64,000 nucleotides of DNA from Symbiodinium natans (taxonomy: Eukaryota; Sar; Dinophyceae; Suessiales; Symbiodiniaceae). This document shows positions 20,290 to 31,658 of the stretch, one piece after another; within the stretch, counting starts at the first letter, position 1, and each line of letters starts with the position of its first letter. The stretch is taken from the NCBI GenBank assembly GCA_905221605.1, contig CAJNDS010002297.1, positions 447,358 through 511,357 of the forward strand, in the 5' to 3' direction. The notes beneath the pieces were generated by a model. That model had not been told where the DNA came from and did no database searches. It was given only the letters and a program-made list of their open reading frames with translations. Both the position numbers and the translations under genes were made by a program.

Positions 20290-22639
20290 TCAGTCGACGC
20301 TATAAATATCTAGTTATTCATCCTCATAGAAGTATATCACTATATCAGCAAATAAGAATTTTATTATATTGTTAGATGATCATGGCTGTCCGGTATCCAG
20401 AGGTCTGGATTAGGCCTACCGGGCTTTCAACTCGAGACGAGAAGGGGGATCCAAGTCCGACAAGCTTGAAGACTCAACGCATTCGGCAAAGACGCTTCAA
20501 GGTTCGGAGGTATTTTCCGGAAAGTCAAGAGCATATCTTTGAACCCCGCAAAACACCGTGAGAGGTTGGTTCTAGGCTCCTTCGCTTCATCATCCTCGCA
20601 GTTCATCTCCGGCATCGTTTTGCTGAACCCCCTGAATTATTCTGGAGAATTTGTGCTTTGAACCTCCGGCTCTTGTAAACCCTGTTCTGGCGATTGGGGT
20701 TGGTTGCTCCTGGGGTTGGACCAACATCAACGCCTTCGTCACCCTTCAATGTGCGCCTGGCATGTTTGAACCGGTTAGACCGCCCGGAGTAGAAGCTGTT
20801 CCAATGTGGGACCAGATTTCAGCGTTCGTTCTTGGAAGATAAGCACATTACATGGCAGCTCGGACCTGATGGGTCGGATGGGTAGGGTTCCCAGACTGTT
20901 CTCCGGCGTTTCTGTGAAACCAAACCACGTACTCACGGTGAATGTTAGCAATGAGATGCCTGCGCATCTCCTGCGACATGTTGATTGATTTGTCGATGAG
21001 TAAGTGGGACTAACGGAAGGGAGCTCGGTTTCATCACAGGCACGCTTCTGGTCCTCAGTTCAGCACAGGGTTATGTGAATGTATACGGCGGATTTATCTA
21101 TTCTAGCGCTGCGCATTCCTCCTTCTGCACACTGCAGTGCGTGACTGCAATGATTGCAAGCAAATGGCAACGACCATGCACGAAACTCTACATGGGTACT
21201 TAAGACCGGTGCACGGGCAAAACTCATCCACGGAAATCCCACAACCGATTCAACCCCGTACCCCTAAACCTCCCACACCCCCAGTCTCAAAAATCCGCGC
21301 CTTATCTGAATTTACTTCAAGCATTGAGGTCCCATGTATACCATACCCAAATCCTCAAACCGTCAACATCGCGGGCCCTATATAAGCAAGAGAACATTGA
21401 CAGACGATCCTGAAGGACCCCCGTTGCATGGCAGGTCAAATACATTACCCGCGGCGACTGCCAGAAGGGACACCTCCAAAGGGTTTAGGGTTTGGGGTTT
21501 AGGATTTATGGTTTAGGGGTTGTTGAGGGTTGTTTGTCTTTAGCTCAGGGACGTCTCTCCGTAAGGGTCTAGTTTGTTGTTCTGTTTGTTCATGCCGGCT
21601 TCCAGAAATGTTTGCCATACAGCACTTTGCCGGAAGGGCTGATATAGTCCCAGAAGATGAGCCGGTGAAACGAAAGGGCTGGGGATAAGAAGGAGAGGAT
21701 GAACGAGGTGATGATGGGGACAACAGCTGGGGAACAGGCCCCAGTCCACCCAAATTAGCCGCAACTAAGCTCCCCTCAGCCTTGTAGGCTCCAGGGCCCA
21801 CCAGACGGTGCCTCTGTGACGCAGGGTGGCCCAGCATAGCGTTCAGGGGTTTCGGGGCTACTTCAGGGGCTCGGGGTTCGGAGGCAATCAGGGGCTCGGC
21901 GGGGTAGGGGTGACCTGGCAAGGGCTCTTGATCACGGGTGTGCGATGTTGATGGGGTGGAGCTGGAGTGATGAGCACCCTAAGCACCAAGGCCCAAACCA
22001 AACCGAAACTGACTAGCATCAGTCCGTCACATTGGTGCTGTTTTCTCTGACTTTTTGATGCCAAGGCTACACGGCACCTCGCCGCTTGTCGGCACGTAGT
22101 CCCATGTCCATTGTCCCTGCGGCTGAGTTCCATTAGGCCTTGAGCCGAAGCCCTCAACCCCAAAGCCCGCGCCCCAAATCCTAAACCCTTACAACCTCAA
22201 CCCGAACCATGAATCTGGGACTGCGCTTTCTCGCAATTTGTCCATTGCGTGTTTTGCCGGCAGGTTCGTGGGCTTAGGGATCAGCCTCCGTTACTGGCAC
22301 ACACCCAAATCAAACCGATCTCGTGGGAGCGTGAAGCTTCCAACGATCCCTAAGCCCCCAAGCCTGCAGTGCCTAAGCCCCGAATCAAGAGCGACCATCC
22401 ACCCCAGACCCCAAATTCAGCCCTCAACCCCTAAGCCGTAAAGCTCCAGAGCCCTCAACCCCGAAGCCCTAAACAAGCGCAAGACCCCCAAATCCAAGCC
22501 CCAAAAGACTTCTACAACTTCTACAAACCCAAACCCTTCAAGCCCTCAGCGCCCAAGCCCTCTAAACCGCCCTCAACAGCTATCAAGCCCTTAAACCCCC
22601 AAGCCCTCAAAGCCTCAACCGCTCTCTCCCACAGCCTAG
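20290..22639. other. No recognised gene
   Basis: Mixed unique DNA with sparse telomere-like units near 21480-21520 and 22175-22620 (CCCTAAA, CCCTCAA and CCCCAAGC variants). ORFs are short and low in protein character. Confidence 0.4.
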
Positions 22640-22701
22640 GCCGGCGGAAGTGGCTGCTGAACTCAGTGGCTCAAAGGACTTCCGGTCCAGGTCCGAGAAA
22701 G
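22640..22701 (+). CDS. Short exon-like island whose donor is the start of a telomere-like tract
   Basis: CCTAG|G opens the frame 'PAEVAAELSGSKDFRSRSEK', which closes at AAAG|GTTTAGGGGG. The 62-bp island is bounded by AG and GT and has charged, helix-prone protein character. The interesting point is that the donor GT belongs to a GTTTAGG unit. Product unknown; it could be chance. Confidence 0.25.
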
Positions 22702-25700
22702 GTTTAGGGGGTTTTATGGGAGTAGGTGGCAGTGGTAGGTGGGTCATAAGTCATTGTTTTGATGATTCAGGGTTTGGGGTTTGGGGTTTAGGGATTAGGG
22801 GGCCCCAACAGTCCTAGACGACCCTGGATGGAGAGAAAGAAAGACAAAAGGGCGCACATTTCGAAACTGGGACAGGTTGGAGGCTGCAGTGGGCACGGAG
22901 AGTGCCGCCACGCTGCTACGGGAGGACTGGCCGTGCCCCCTGAGCTGAGGCTTCAGGGGTTCAAAGGTTTGGGGTTTCGGTCGCCTTTCGATTCAAGACC
23001 TGTTGCCCCAAAATCCCCTATGCTCGAAATCCCCCTTCTCTCACAAACCCTACAGAGAAACCTGGAACTGCAGAGCCTGCGGCAACTGCGTGGGCACGCT
23101 GGCAAGTCCACTGTGTGTAAATAAATAATTACATGAATAAATACATAACTAAATAAACCAATAAACATACATATATATATATATACATACATATGCGCAC
23201 TTGTGTAAGATATTGTTTTTATCGTTGTCAGAATATGTATGTATATATATATATATATTTGTGTATCATATGTATACAGACACATATGCATATACACATA
23301 CATATGCACATGAGGTTAAGTATGCTAATTGTTGTTGAGCATCGCCACCCTAATGCGTGGAGAATAGCGGGGTGAGTGAGCATTCACTAACCGTTAGGAG
23401 GTGGTGTTACAGCAGGGACCCCAAAAGCAAGGATCCGGAGAACTGGCCAGGTACTCAGCTAGGCATCCTGCGCACAGCCTACATCCTTGTTGAATCTTGC
23501 CACACACCTGCTCGACAGCAAATCGACTGAACACAAAAAGCTTAACCCTCAAGCCCTAAACCTTGAGCCCCAAAGCTCGATCCCCAAAGCTCGATCCCCA
23601 TTTTTCTTAAACCCTGAAAAGCAATCTCAAATCGGAAGCAGACCCGCAAACTCAACGTTTGGCACTGCGATGGCCGGGGGACTTTGCGCGACATGCCGGG
23701 CTGCTGCGCCGCAGAGGCACGGAGCTTCGGGCTGTAAGACAGTTTAAGGGATTAGAGGGTTAAGGTTTCGGGTGAGTTCTGCTCCGGCAGGTTTAGGTCA
23801 ATGCGGGTAGGCCTTGGAGAATCTTCCCTCCTCCTTCGTGTCCTCGGATCAGTCGGAGTGGTCCGAGCCTGAGAGGCTCCAAGTCTGTGCTGCTAGGCTT
23901 TTGGGGCCTGCCAGTGCCTTGAGGGTTTGGAGTTTTGGGGTACTTTGTGAGACATAAACCCTACAATGCCTACAAAAAGGCACCCAGAAAAGCCTCAAGC
24001 CCGAGCTCCAAACCACTCCCAGGTCGGCAGCCAACGACGCAACATGGCAAGGGCGCCTGGGAATCCAGGGGCAGGCAAGGGCTGCCTTCGGAGAGTTTTT
24101 GAGGGTTTTTTTTTTGCGGGGGGGGGGGGGGGGGGGGGTGATGAGGATTCTGCCCTCAAGGATAGTAACCTGCTAGTGTATCTAGTCATGTAATGAACCA
24201 CCTGAAAGACCCGTTCCGGAAGCATGGGCATCGGGTTTGGGGCGCTTGCTGCGACCTCGGTTGCTGAGTTGCATGCTTGCCTTTCAGTCCTTCCTTCTTT
24301 GTTGGCCCTCAGAAGCCGGCCCTGGAGGTAAACGCCAACAATGCCTCCGAGTTGCCTGCTCAGAGATGCTGCAGACTACTATCCCCTCACAAGGCCCTAG
24401 AGACTACGATGCCCTCAACTGCACGTCGTTGGTTCAAAGGTCTTCCTGGGCACACACCCCAGGTTCGGGGAAGGGCCTGGTACACACGGCTCATCTTTCC
24501 GATGGCGTGTCCAAAACCAAAGCCATAGTCAGATCCCCTCCGCTCGTCTTTGGGCCTGGCGTGCCAGACCGAGCTTCTCCTAGTATGCGTTTTTTGCACC
24601 CTCTAAACCCTAAACCCTAAACCGAGCTCTGAATACATAGAAGCCCTCAGCCACTGGCCATCCGAGGCTCCTGCGCCTTGCGCACCTCCAGTCCAGGACC
24701 ATTCTCAGAGGGGGCCCAGGGGGGGGGTGTTTTGGGGTCTACAGAGTTTAACGCAAAGAAAGCCTAAGCCTGTTGAGCCCTGATCTAAGACGCGGGGTGG
24801 AGAGACTCGAATGTGGATGGTTTTATGGCTGGGTAGCAGAGGGGTTGACGACTGCCAAGCCTTCAGGAACACAACCTCCTCAACCTTCAAGCCAGAACTC
24901 TCCTGAGAGCCAGCTCAACATCCCCCTAAACACCCCTTCTAAAACTCGTTGAAGCCCAAAGCTGCCAAGCACTTAAGGCCCACTCCGTTTCAAAGTCTTC
25001 GGGCGCAGGAAGCTTCGGAAGATCACGTCGGTGGCTGCGGTGCGGGCTTCGGAAGCTCACGGCGTTGTCGCCTACCTCAAGGAGCGCATGAAGAGATGCT
25101 GCCGATGTGGGGTTCTTTAGGGCTTTAGGGTTTCAATAGGCTTCAGGCTGCTGAACAACCAATAGGATTGATTTAATAAGGTCCAGCAAGTCATGTCGCA
25201 AGGTGTGAGCTCATTTTTGGTGCAAGCTCTGGGCTGCACCCCATCTATTGTCCTGTCTCCAATGTCTCAAAACCAGATCTCTCGCGAACAACGCGACCTC
25301 CTTCTATACACGTGATTCTTGCCATGGCAGGTATGGACAGGCCAGCCCTAACTAAACCTCTCAGGGCTGCCTTTCGAAACGACACATGCAGATACAGAGG
25401 CAGGGGCTCCCTAGCTAAGCCACCTCCTAGGAAGCATGTGCAGTGGCACCACGCAGACCCGCAGCGGATCTGTAGGGGCGGGTAGTCCAAGTGCCCACCA
25501 CTCCCTCCCCCCTTTGCACAGGAGCCTGTCTTCCTGTTGGCAGGTTTCATCGCCCCTTCCGTATGTTTTTGTTAATCAGTTACAGCACACCCATTTCCGC
25601 ACAGCTAGTTTCGATGCACGTACTGCCCTTCTGTTCCCTCCATTGCAGCCCGCCCTCTTCCGAGCCCAACAACGCACCCCCTGGCAGAACGTGACCAACC

Positions 25701-26805
25701 CTGGGTTGCCATCCTCCGGGCTGGGGTCAATGCTGCGCCTTTGGCTATTTTGGGGGGTTTTCGGGCAGTTGAGGAGGCTTCCGCGTATCGCAGCGAGGTG
25801 GCTAGAAGGGACGCTAACACCCCCCCCAAAGTGTCTTCCAGTGGCATGTTGCGGTTGCTCCATTCTCTCCAGCAGGGGTGGGGTCGAACAATTTCGGGGG
25901 GAGGGGCGGGCTGTGAAAGCCTACAGCAACTTTCGTTTGCCCCTGCGATCTGAGAGACTTGAGCCACAACCCAGTAAGAGCCCAAAGACCTCCCAAAAGG
26001 GTTTAGGGTTCAGGGTGTAGGCGGTGTAGGTATTTGAATCCCAACAATGGGCTGGCTGGCTTGAATGCCCTCGTTGTTTGCCCTCCAAGCCAACAATCCC
26101 GCACACTAAGCAAGTGCGAAGAGATACTCCCCAAACCTCAGCCTCAACCCTCAACCTCAACCCTCAACCTCAACCCAAACACCCTGTCCCCGAAGAGCCG
26201 AGGAGCAAGATTGGCCCCCTGGCAGGTCGCTTTGGGGAGTTTCTGGGGGAGGGAGGGGGAAGGGGCAGGTTTGGCCAGCTACCTGAACCCGAAATCCCAG
26301 AACGCTCCTAGAGGCAGGTTTGGGTTTATATAGTGGGGTGGATCGGCAGAGCGGTATTCTGGCTCAGGAAGATCCACGTTGATAGCCTGACCGGGATTCG
26401 GTATTTCACTCCGTTGCCAACTTGCTTGGTAGATCATTGACTAAAGACCATGCGTGGGCCTTCCGCCAAACCTCAAACTCAGACTCCCTAAGTTCAAGGA
26501 TTTTTATGCAGGGTTTACGATTGGTTTGTTGAAGTGCCGGCTGTTGGAAAGTCAGCAGGCACTAAACGATGAAACCACAGTATTCGTCGGCAATGAAGAT
26601 GACAAACAATCGTGAACCCGCGAATGAACAAGCTAGGCGCCTGAGACGCAAACCTGCATTCACTACAGGGCAATGGCCTGGGAATGGGGGAGGAATTGGG
26701 GTCCTGCAGCGCGTGTCCACCGAGTCTTCAAGGGCGTACTGAACCCCAAGTCGTTCTCAAAGGGTCCCTTTGGGCGGCGTCCTTCGTTTTCTGTTAATTC
26801 TAACA
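22702..26805. other. Gene-poor stretch with simple repeats
   Basis: Contains (AT)n/ATAC tracts (23168-23310), a run of 21 G (24118-24138) and telomere-like units near 24602-24622 and 26005. In 25690-25830 one frame reads 'VNAAPLAILGGFRAVEEASA', possibly an exon, without defined borders. Confidence 0.4.
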
Positions 26806-26873
26806 AAAACCCTAAACCCTAAACCCTAAACCCTAAACCCAAAACCCTGAACCCTAAACCCTAAACCCTAAAC
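26806..26873. repeat. CCCTAAA telomere-like array
   Basis: Nine units on the C-rich strand, 130 bp before an array of opposite orientation. Confidence 0.92.
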
Positions 26874-26890
26874 CCCCTGGCCCACATGCC

Positions 26891-26985
26891 TCGGGAGGCG
26901 AGCAAGAGCCCCTGAAGTGGCAGATTGGCACCGGCGAGGGCTTCCTCCGTGATGCCCCGGACGACCAGCTGCTGGGCCTTCAGGG
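26891..26985 (+). CDS. Exon-like island between two opposed telomere-like arrays
   Basis: 'SGGEQEPLKWQIGTGEGFLR' then 'DAPDDQLLGLQG' is acidic, balanced in composition and free of repeat character. It lies between CCCTAAA (left) and TTTAGGG (right) arrays. Splice borders are not certain and no family is recognised. Confidence 0.3.
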
Positions 26986-27005
26986 GCTTTAGGGTTTTGG
27001 GTGTA

Positions 27006-27097
27006 TTTAGGGTTTAGGGTTTAGGGTTTAGGGTTTAGGGTTTAGGGTTTAGGGTTTAGGGTTTAGGGTTTAGGGTTTAGGGTTTAGGGTTTAGGGC
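27006..27097. repeat. Near-perfect (TTTAGGG)n array, about 13 units
   Basis: Uniform heptamers, twin of the array at 18294-18382 in purity and length. Confidence 0.95.
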
Positions 27098-28084
27098 CCC
27101 AAATAGAACAGTTCCCCCCCAAAAAAAAGAAACAAGAAAAGGGGACCCTTATTCTCGGAGACCCCCAAGTACAAACGCACAGCGGACCGTCAGCCTCAAA
27201 CCCAGCCCCCAGCCCTACACGTCCTAAGCCTTAGGCCCGAAGTTGTCGGCAGCAAGAGCTGAGGATGGGAGACATGCTGGGCGCCGGCATGTCGCTGGCC
27301 AAGGCGGGCAGTTGAGGAGTGGAATTTAGGGTTCAGAGGTTAGCAGTATAGAGCCAGGGCCAGGGGGCCGTTTTGAGACACAAGGAACCTGCTCGTGCCG
27401 CCTTTCCCAGGGCCTGATGAGCAAGAAGAAGAACAACAAAAAAGGGGGCATGGCGGGAGGACTGAAGCAGCTCACGGGGCCGAGGGGCTTTGGATGTTTT
27501 TCGTGATCCGGGATGGTGGTCGACCTGATACCTACAAGCCCTAAGCTCGGGAGGCTTCTGGCTTGGGTCTTGTGAGAAGGTCAGGTCTCGTGGATTTTTG
27601 AAGGTAAGGACACCAGGCCTGAGTTTTAAGTGCAGACACCCTTTTTGAGAGTTCTTGGGCTTGAAATTAAAGGCTTGAGAACCTTGGGGTCTGACGTTGA
27701 AGAAGCAGACCTTGCATAGTTATTGTTCCCATAGCAGTCGCAATCAGTGACCCTGCTTGCTTGAGTGTGCCGTCGGCAAGGTGCGCACAGGAACCCTGAA
27801 AGCCTCAAGCCCTCCGAGGAATGCTTGGCATGCTGACGGGTGGCGGCGACCCACCCACGGCAAGGGACCTAGGAACTGTTGGGCCCTATGTGCACCTGTG
27901 CCCAGGCTCAGAGCAATTCAGAGCAATCTCTCTGAGCCGCCTGCAAGGTTCCAGCTCTTTGCGAGAGATTCCACAAGTAGGGCGTTGACACTTTTTACCG
28001 AGGAAAGGAATCAGGAGTTTACGCAGCCAGGGTTTCCGAGTCTGGGTTCATCTCTTGGCTCTGTTTTTGCAGCCCTTGACCATC
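27098..28084. other. Upstream region of the hydrolase cluster
   Basis: No gene recognised. A patch 'LMSKKKNNKKGGMAGGLKQL' (27411-27475) follows a TTTCCCAG acceptor-like site. The last bases before the first hydrolase ATG contain CTGTTTTTGCAG (ends 28071), a good 3' splice or trans-splice acceptor 13 bases upstream of the start codon. Confidence 0.4.
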
Positions 28085-29404
28085 ATGGGACTTGGGGCTG
28101 TGGTGACCGCTGTCCTTGCTAATGTGGCTCATGGATGCTCGCGGGCTTACTATGAGGACGGCGCCGGCCACTTCTACACCGGGCGCACCATGGATTGGCA
28201 GGAGCCGACCAAGGCTCAAGTTTGGGCATTTCCGCAGGGCATGAAGAGGGACGGGGGAGTCGGTGCCGGCTCGCTTGAGTGGACCTCCAAGTGGAATTCC
28301 GTGGTGACATCCTTCTACAACGTGGCGTCCGTGGATGGCATCAACGAGAAGGGCTTGGTCGGCAGCCTTCTTTACCTGGTCGAGACTGATTACGGTTCCC
28401 AGAAGCGCGGCGATCAGAAGAAAATGTCCATTGGCGCCTGGCTGCAGTACGTTGTCGACAACTTTGCCACTGTTCCAGAAGCCGTCGCCGCACTGCAGAC
28501 GGATGACATCAACATCATCTCACCGACTCTTCCCAGTGGAGAGTCTGCCAGCGGACACCTCGCCATTTCTGATGCAGCCAATGGTTCTGCAATCCTTGAG
28601 TACATAGCTGGGCGCCTGATAATCCACCATGGTTCCCAATATAAAGTGATGACCAACTCGCCGCCATACGATCAGCAGCTAGCGCTGACGGCATACTGGC
28701 AGGAGATTGGTGGGAGCACCTTCCTCCCAGGAACTCATCGAGCGGCAGACCGCTTCGCACGCTTGAGCTACAACCTTCATGCTGTTCCCAAGGCCACTTG
28801 CCTGTTAGCTGCCTCAGATCCCACCCGCTGAAAGTCGAGTTGTTGCCAGCTGAGGCGAGCTCGAGCATTCTTGCCGTGGCCACTGTCTTTTCGCTGATAC
28901 GGCACGTGTCCGTGCCACTGGGTGTGACACACCCAACTGAACCAAACTTGGCCACCACGCAGAGCCTCAGTTGCTAAGAAGATCTTTCGTCCAATAGGTT
29001 TTGCACTGCCATGTTTTTGCTTTGTGTGACTACTCCGTATACACAGCCTGCTACGAATACTGATTCCGACAGCTATGAACTTTTGCATGAATTCCGAGAG
29101 AGAGAGAGAGAGAGTCAGCGATCCAGGTTCCTGTTTCCACATAAAACAAAAAGTGTGTGTGTGTGTGTGATAGCCGAGGTGGCGCAGTGTCGCCGACCAC
29201 AATGGAGGCTTTTACTACTTCGAGTCCGTCACAAGTCCCAGCGTCTTCTGGGTGAACTTGAAGAGCGTCGACTTCACAGGAGGAGCGAAGCGCCTACCCT
29301 GGCCAGAGGAGGACTTGGCCGGAGATGTCTCACAAAAGTTTCTGCCTGCCGAGCCCTTTCCGTTCCTCCGCCCGGGCGGGCACGCCAGCCACTCTGACTT
29401 GTAA
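28085..29404 (+). CDS. Choloylglycine hydrolase / penicillin V acylase-like Ntn hydrolase, copy 1
   Basis: Three exons (28085-28792, 28855-28961, 29179-29404) give 346 residues, the usual size for this linear amide hydrolase family. A short hydrophobic leader ends at 'AHGC'; Cys18 would become the N-terminal nucleophile after cleavage. Family residues are visible: Arg and Asp in 'GRTMDW', 'INEKGLVGSLLYL', Asn in 'MTNSPPYDQQL' and Arg in 'DRFARLSY'. Exon 2 gives 'LAVATVFSLIRHVSVPLG', exon 3 'YYFESVTSPSVFWVNLKSVD'. The family cleaves amide bonds of bile salts, penicillin V or N-acyl-homoserine lactones; the substrate here is unknown, and the leader suggests secretion or a vacuolar site. Intron 1 is GC-AG (62 bp), intron 2 GA-AG (217 bp) with GA and GT microsatellites. 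Exon 3 restores Gln where the other copies have Arg. The ATG is preceded by a good acceptor site. Confidence 0.85.
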
Positions 29405-29801
29405 GCACCAGCCTCGCCAGGATGCTCCGCGCAATCACCATCGTTTGAGCGGCTACCAAAGAGGTTAAGTTGCCCAAGCTTCAGCCTTGCGTGATTTTTG
29501 CAGCTCCATCCCTGCAGTCTCGAATCTGGCGGCCTTTAATTCAATAAAGGTTGAGAAAATTTAAAGAATTCCGCAAGGCTCTGATAGTCTTTGATAGCCT
29601 GATCCCTGAACTCCGTACAGTAGTGAGATGCCGGAGCAGGGGGGGTTGGGTCGTGCATTGCGCTTTCTTTGCAGTCCAAGGGTAAGATCACTTGGTCCTA
29701 GTGTTGGATTCCCGCACCGCCTCCCGGCCATCAAGCGAGTAGAGTGTGAAGCGTAGAGAGTCCGCCACACTACGACGTCTTGTCAAGTACCCTTGCTCAC
29801 A

Positions 29802-31068
29802 ATGGTGGGACTTGGGGCTGTGGTGACAGCTGTCGTTGCTGGTGTGGCTCATGGATGTTCCCGGGCTTACTATGAGGACGGCGCCGGCCACTTCTACACC
29901 GGGCGTTGCATGGATTGGAAGGAGCCGACCAAGGCCAAAGTTTGGGCATTTCCGCAGGGCATGAAGAGGGACGGGGGCGTGGGTGCCGGTTCGCTTGAGT
30001 GGACATCCAAGTGGAATTCCGTGGTGACGTCCTTCTACGACGTGGGGTCCGTGGATGGCATCAACGAGAAGGGCCTGGTTGGCAGCATGCTATTTTTGGC
30101 AGAGGCTGATTACGGGTCCAAGCAACGTGACGATCAGAAGAAGCTGTCGGTTGGGGCGTGGCTGCAGTACGTGTTGGACAGCTTTGCCACCGTTCCAGAA
30201 GCCGTCGCAGCCCTGCAGACGGATGACATTAACATCATCGCCCCGACTCTTCCCAGTGGAGAGTCTGCCAGCGTACATGTTGCCCTTTCTGATGCAGCCA
30301 ACGGTTCTGCAATCCTTGAGTATATAGCTGGGCGCTTGGTTATCCACAACGGTTCCCAATACAAAGTGATGACCAACTCGCCGCCATATGGTCAGCAGCT
30401 AGCGCTGACAACATACTGGCAAGGAGTTGGGGGCACGGCTTTCCTTCCAGGAACGCATCGAGCAGCAGACCGCTTCGCACGTTTGAGCTACAACCTTCAT
30501 GCTGTTCCCAAGGCCCCTTGCCTGCTCTCTGTCCTTCTTGACCCTTGTCAGAGGTCGCTGAGTCACGACATTCATCTGCGACCATGCAGTAGCCGTGCAG
30601 GGCTTCGGGAGATTTAGGGTTTGGGGCGTTTGGGGTAGCAAGTGCTTGCTCAGGTGAATACATCCAAGCTGGCCGTGGCGACCGTCTTCTCCCTAGTGCG
30701 AGAAGTCTCCGTGCCCCTGGGCGTGCTGGACCCGCATCATGCGAATTTGGCCTCGACTCGGTGCCTTGTAGAGATGTTTAGTCTGGAGCCTTGTAGTTTG
30801 TAAGTTCCCGGCTAGTGCACATCATCTCCGGGTCTACCCGAGGTGGCGCAGCGTCACCGACCACAGCGCCCGGCGCTACTTCTTCGAGTCCACCACGAGT
30901 CCCGGCGTCTTCTGGGTGGACTTGAAGAGCGTCGACTTCACCGGAGGAGCGAAACGCCTACCCTGGCCAGAGGAGGACTTGGCCGGAGATGTCTCAAACA
31001 AGTTTGTGCCCACCGAGCCCTTTCCGTTCATCCGCCCGGGTCATCACTCCCGACGCCTGCTTGTATAG
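29802..31068 (+). CDS. Choloylglycine hydrolase / penicillin V acylase-like Ntn hydrolase, copy 2
   Basis: Exons 29802-30512, 30654-30760 and 30843-31068 give 347 residues in the same phases as the other two copies. The leader 'MVGLGAVVTAVVAGVAHGC' places the nucleophile at Cys19. One change beside the active site is notable: 'GRCMDWKEP' replaces 'GRTMDWQEP'. 'MTNSPPYGQQL' replaces Asp by Gly. Intron 1 is GC-AG (141 bp, holding TTTAGGG-like sequence) and intron 2 is GT-AG (82 bp, the shortest of the three). The start is the ATG at 29802; an upstream TTG is in frame but not needed. The 5' flank from about 29725 resembles that of copy 3 (GGCCATCAAG...GAGTAGA), so the duplication included the promoter region. 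The C-terminus 'HHSRRLLV' matches copy 3 and differs from copy 1. Confidence 0.85.
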
Positions 31069-31289
31069 TAGGGCTTGAGAACAATTAAAATTAGATGCTC
31101 CAAGGAGAGGTCATCATCTTTTGATAGCAACACAGATCTGAAGTTGTGTAGCTTTGAAGCATTTGGGCTCGGCCGAACAGTGCCCCTGACCCTTTGAAAT
31201 GTACAGGCCAGCTAGGCTCCAGGCTGAAAGAAGATGCACACCTCGGCCTGCGCCCCCTGCAAGTGATGCCACGCACTACAAGCCCTAAC

Positions 31290-31510
31290 CCTCGGGAATC
31301 GTAGCAGGATGTCTCCGCGCCTTGGGACACAGTAGGGCTTGGGGCTTAGGGCTGAACATCGCACCCTAAGAGCCCCAAAAGCCCTAATGCCAGGGAGTCG
31401 TAGCAAGACGTCTTCGCGCTCTGGGACACCGCAGGGCTTAGGGCCCCAAAAGCCCCAACGCCTGGGAGTCGCAGCAGGATGTCTCCACACTGCGGTAGGG
31501 TTAGGACTTA
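31290..31510. repeat. Three tandem ~70-100-bp units in the copy 2 / copy 3 spacer
   Basis: GGGARTCGTAGCARGAYGTC recurs at about 31294, 31396 and 31465, each followed by a GGGACAC..AGGGCTTAGGGC segment. A related sequence lies downstream of copy 3 at about 34958, so the repeat belongs to the duplicated unit. Confidence 0.7.
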
Positions 31511-31658
31511 GGGCTTAGGGCTTAACCTCGCGCCCTAAACCCAGAACCCTATTGATCAGGACCACCATGAGCAACTGCCTCGCGGCCATCAAGGGAGTAG
31601 ATTGTAGAGCGTCGATAGCCTGCCATACCAGAACTATTGTAAAGTACGCCTGCCCAAC

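Noticed and set aside
28055-28084. Upstream TTG start for hydrolase copy 1
   Set aside because: A TTG start is implausible here; ATG 28085 aligns with the starts of the other copies and follows an acceptor-like CTGTTTTTGCAG.
29399-29404. Peroxisomal targeting signal at the end of hydrolase copy 1 (Ser-Asp-Leu)
   Set aside because: Asp at the middle position does not fit the SKL-type signal, and the protein has an N-terminal leader.
31148-31172. Spliced-leader relic at GAAGCATTTGGGCTCGGCC
   Set aside because: Matches the leader only in the middle, lacks its CTCAAG end, and lies in a 3' flank.
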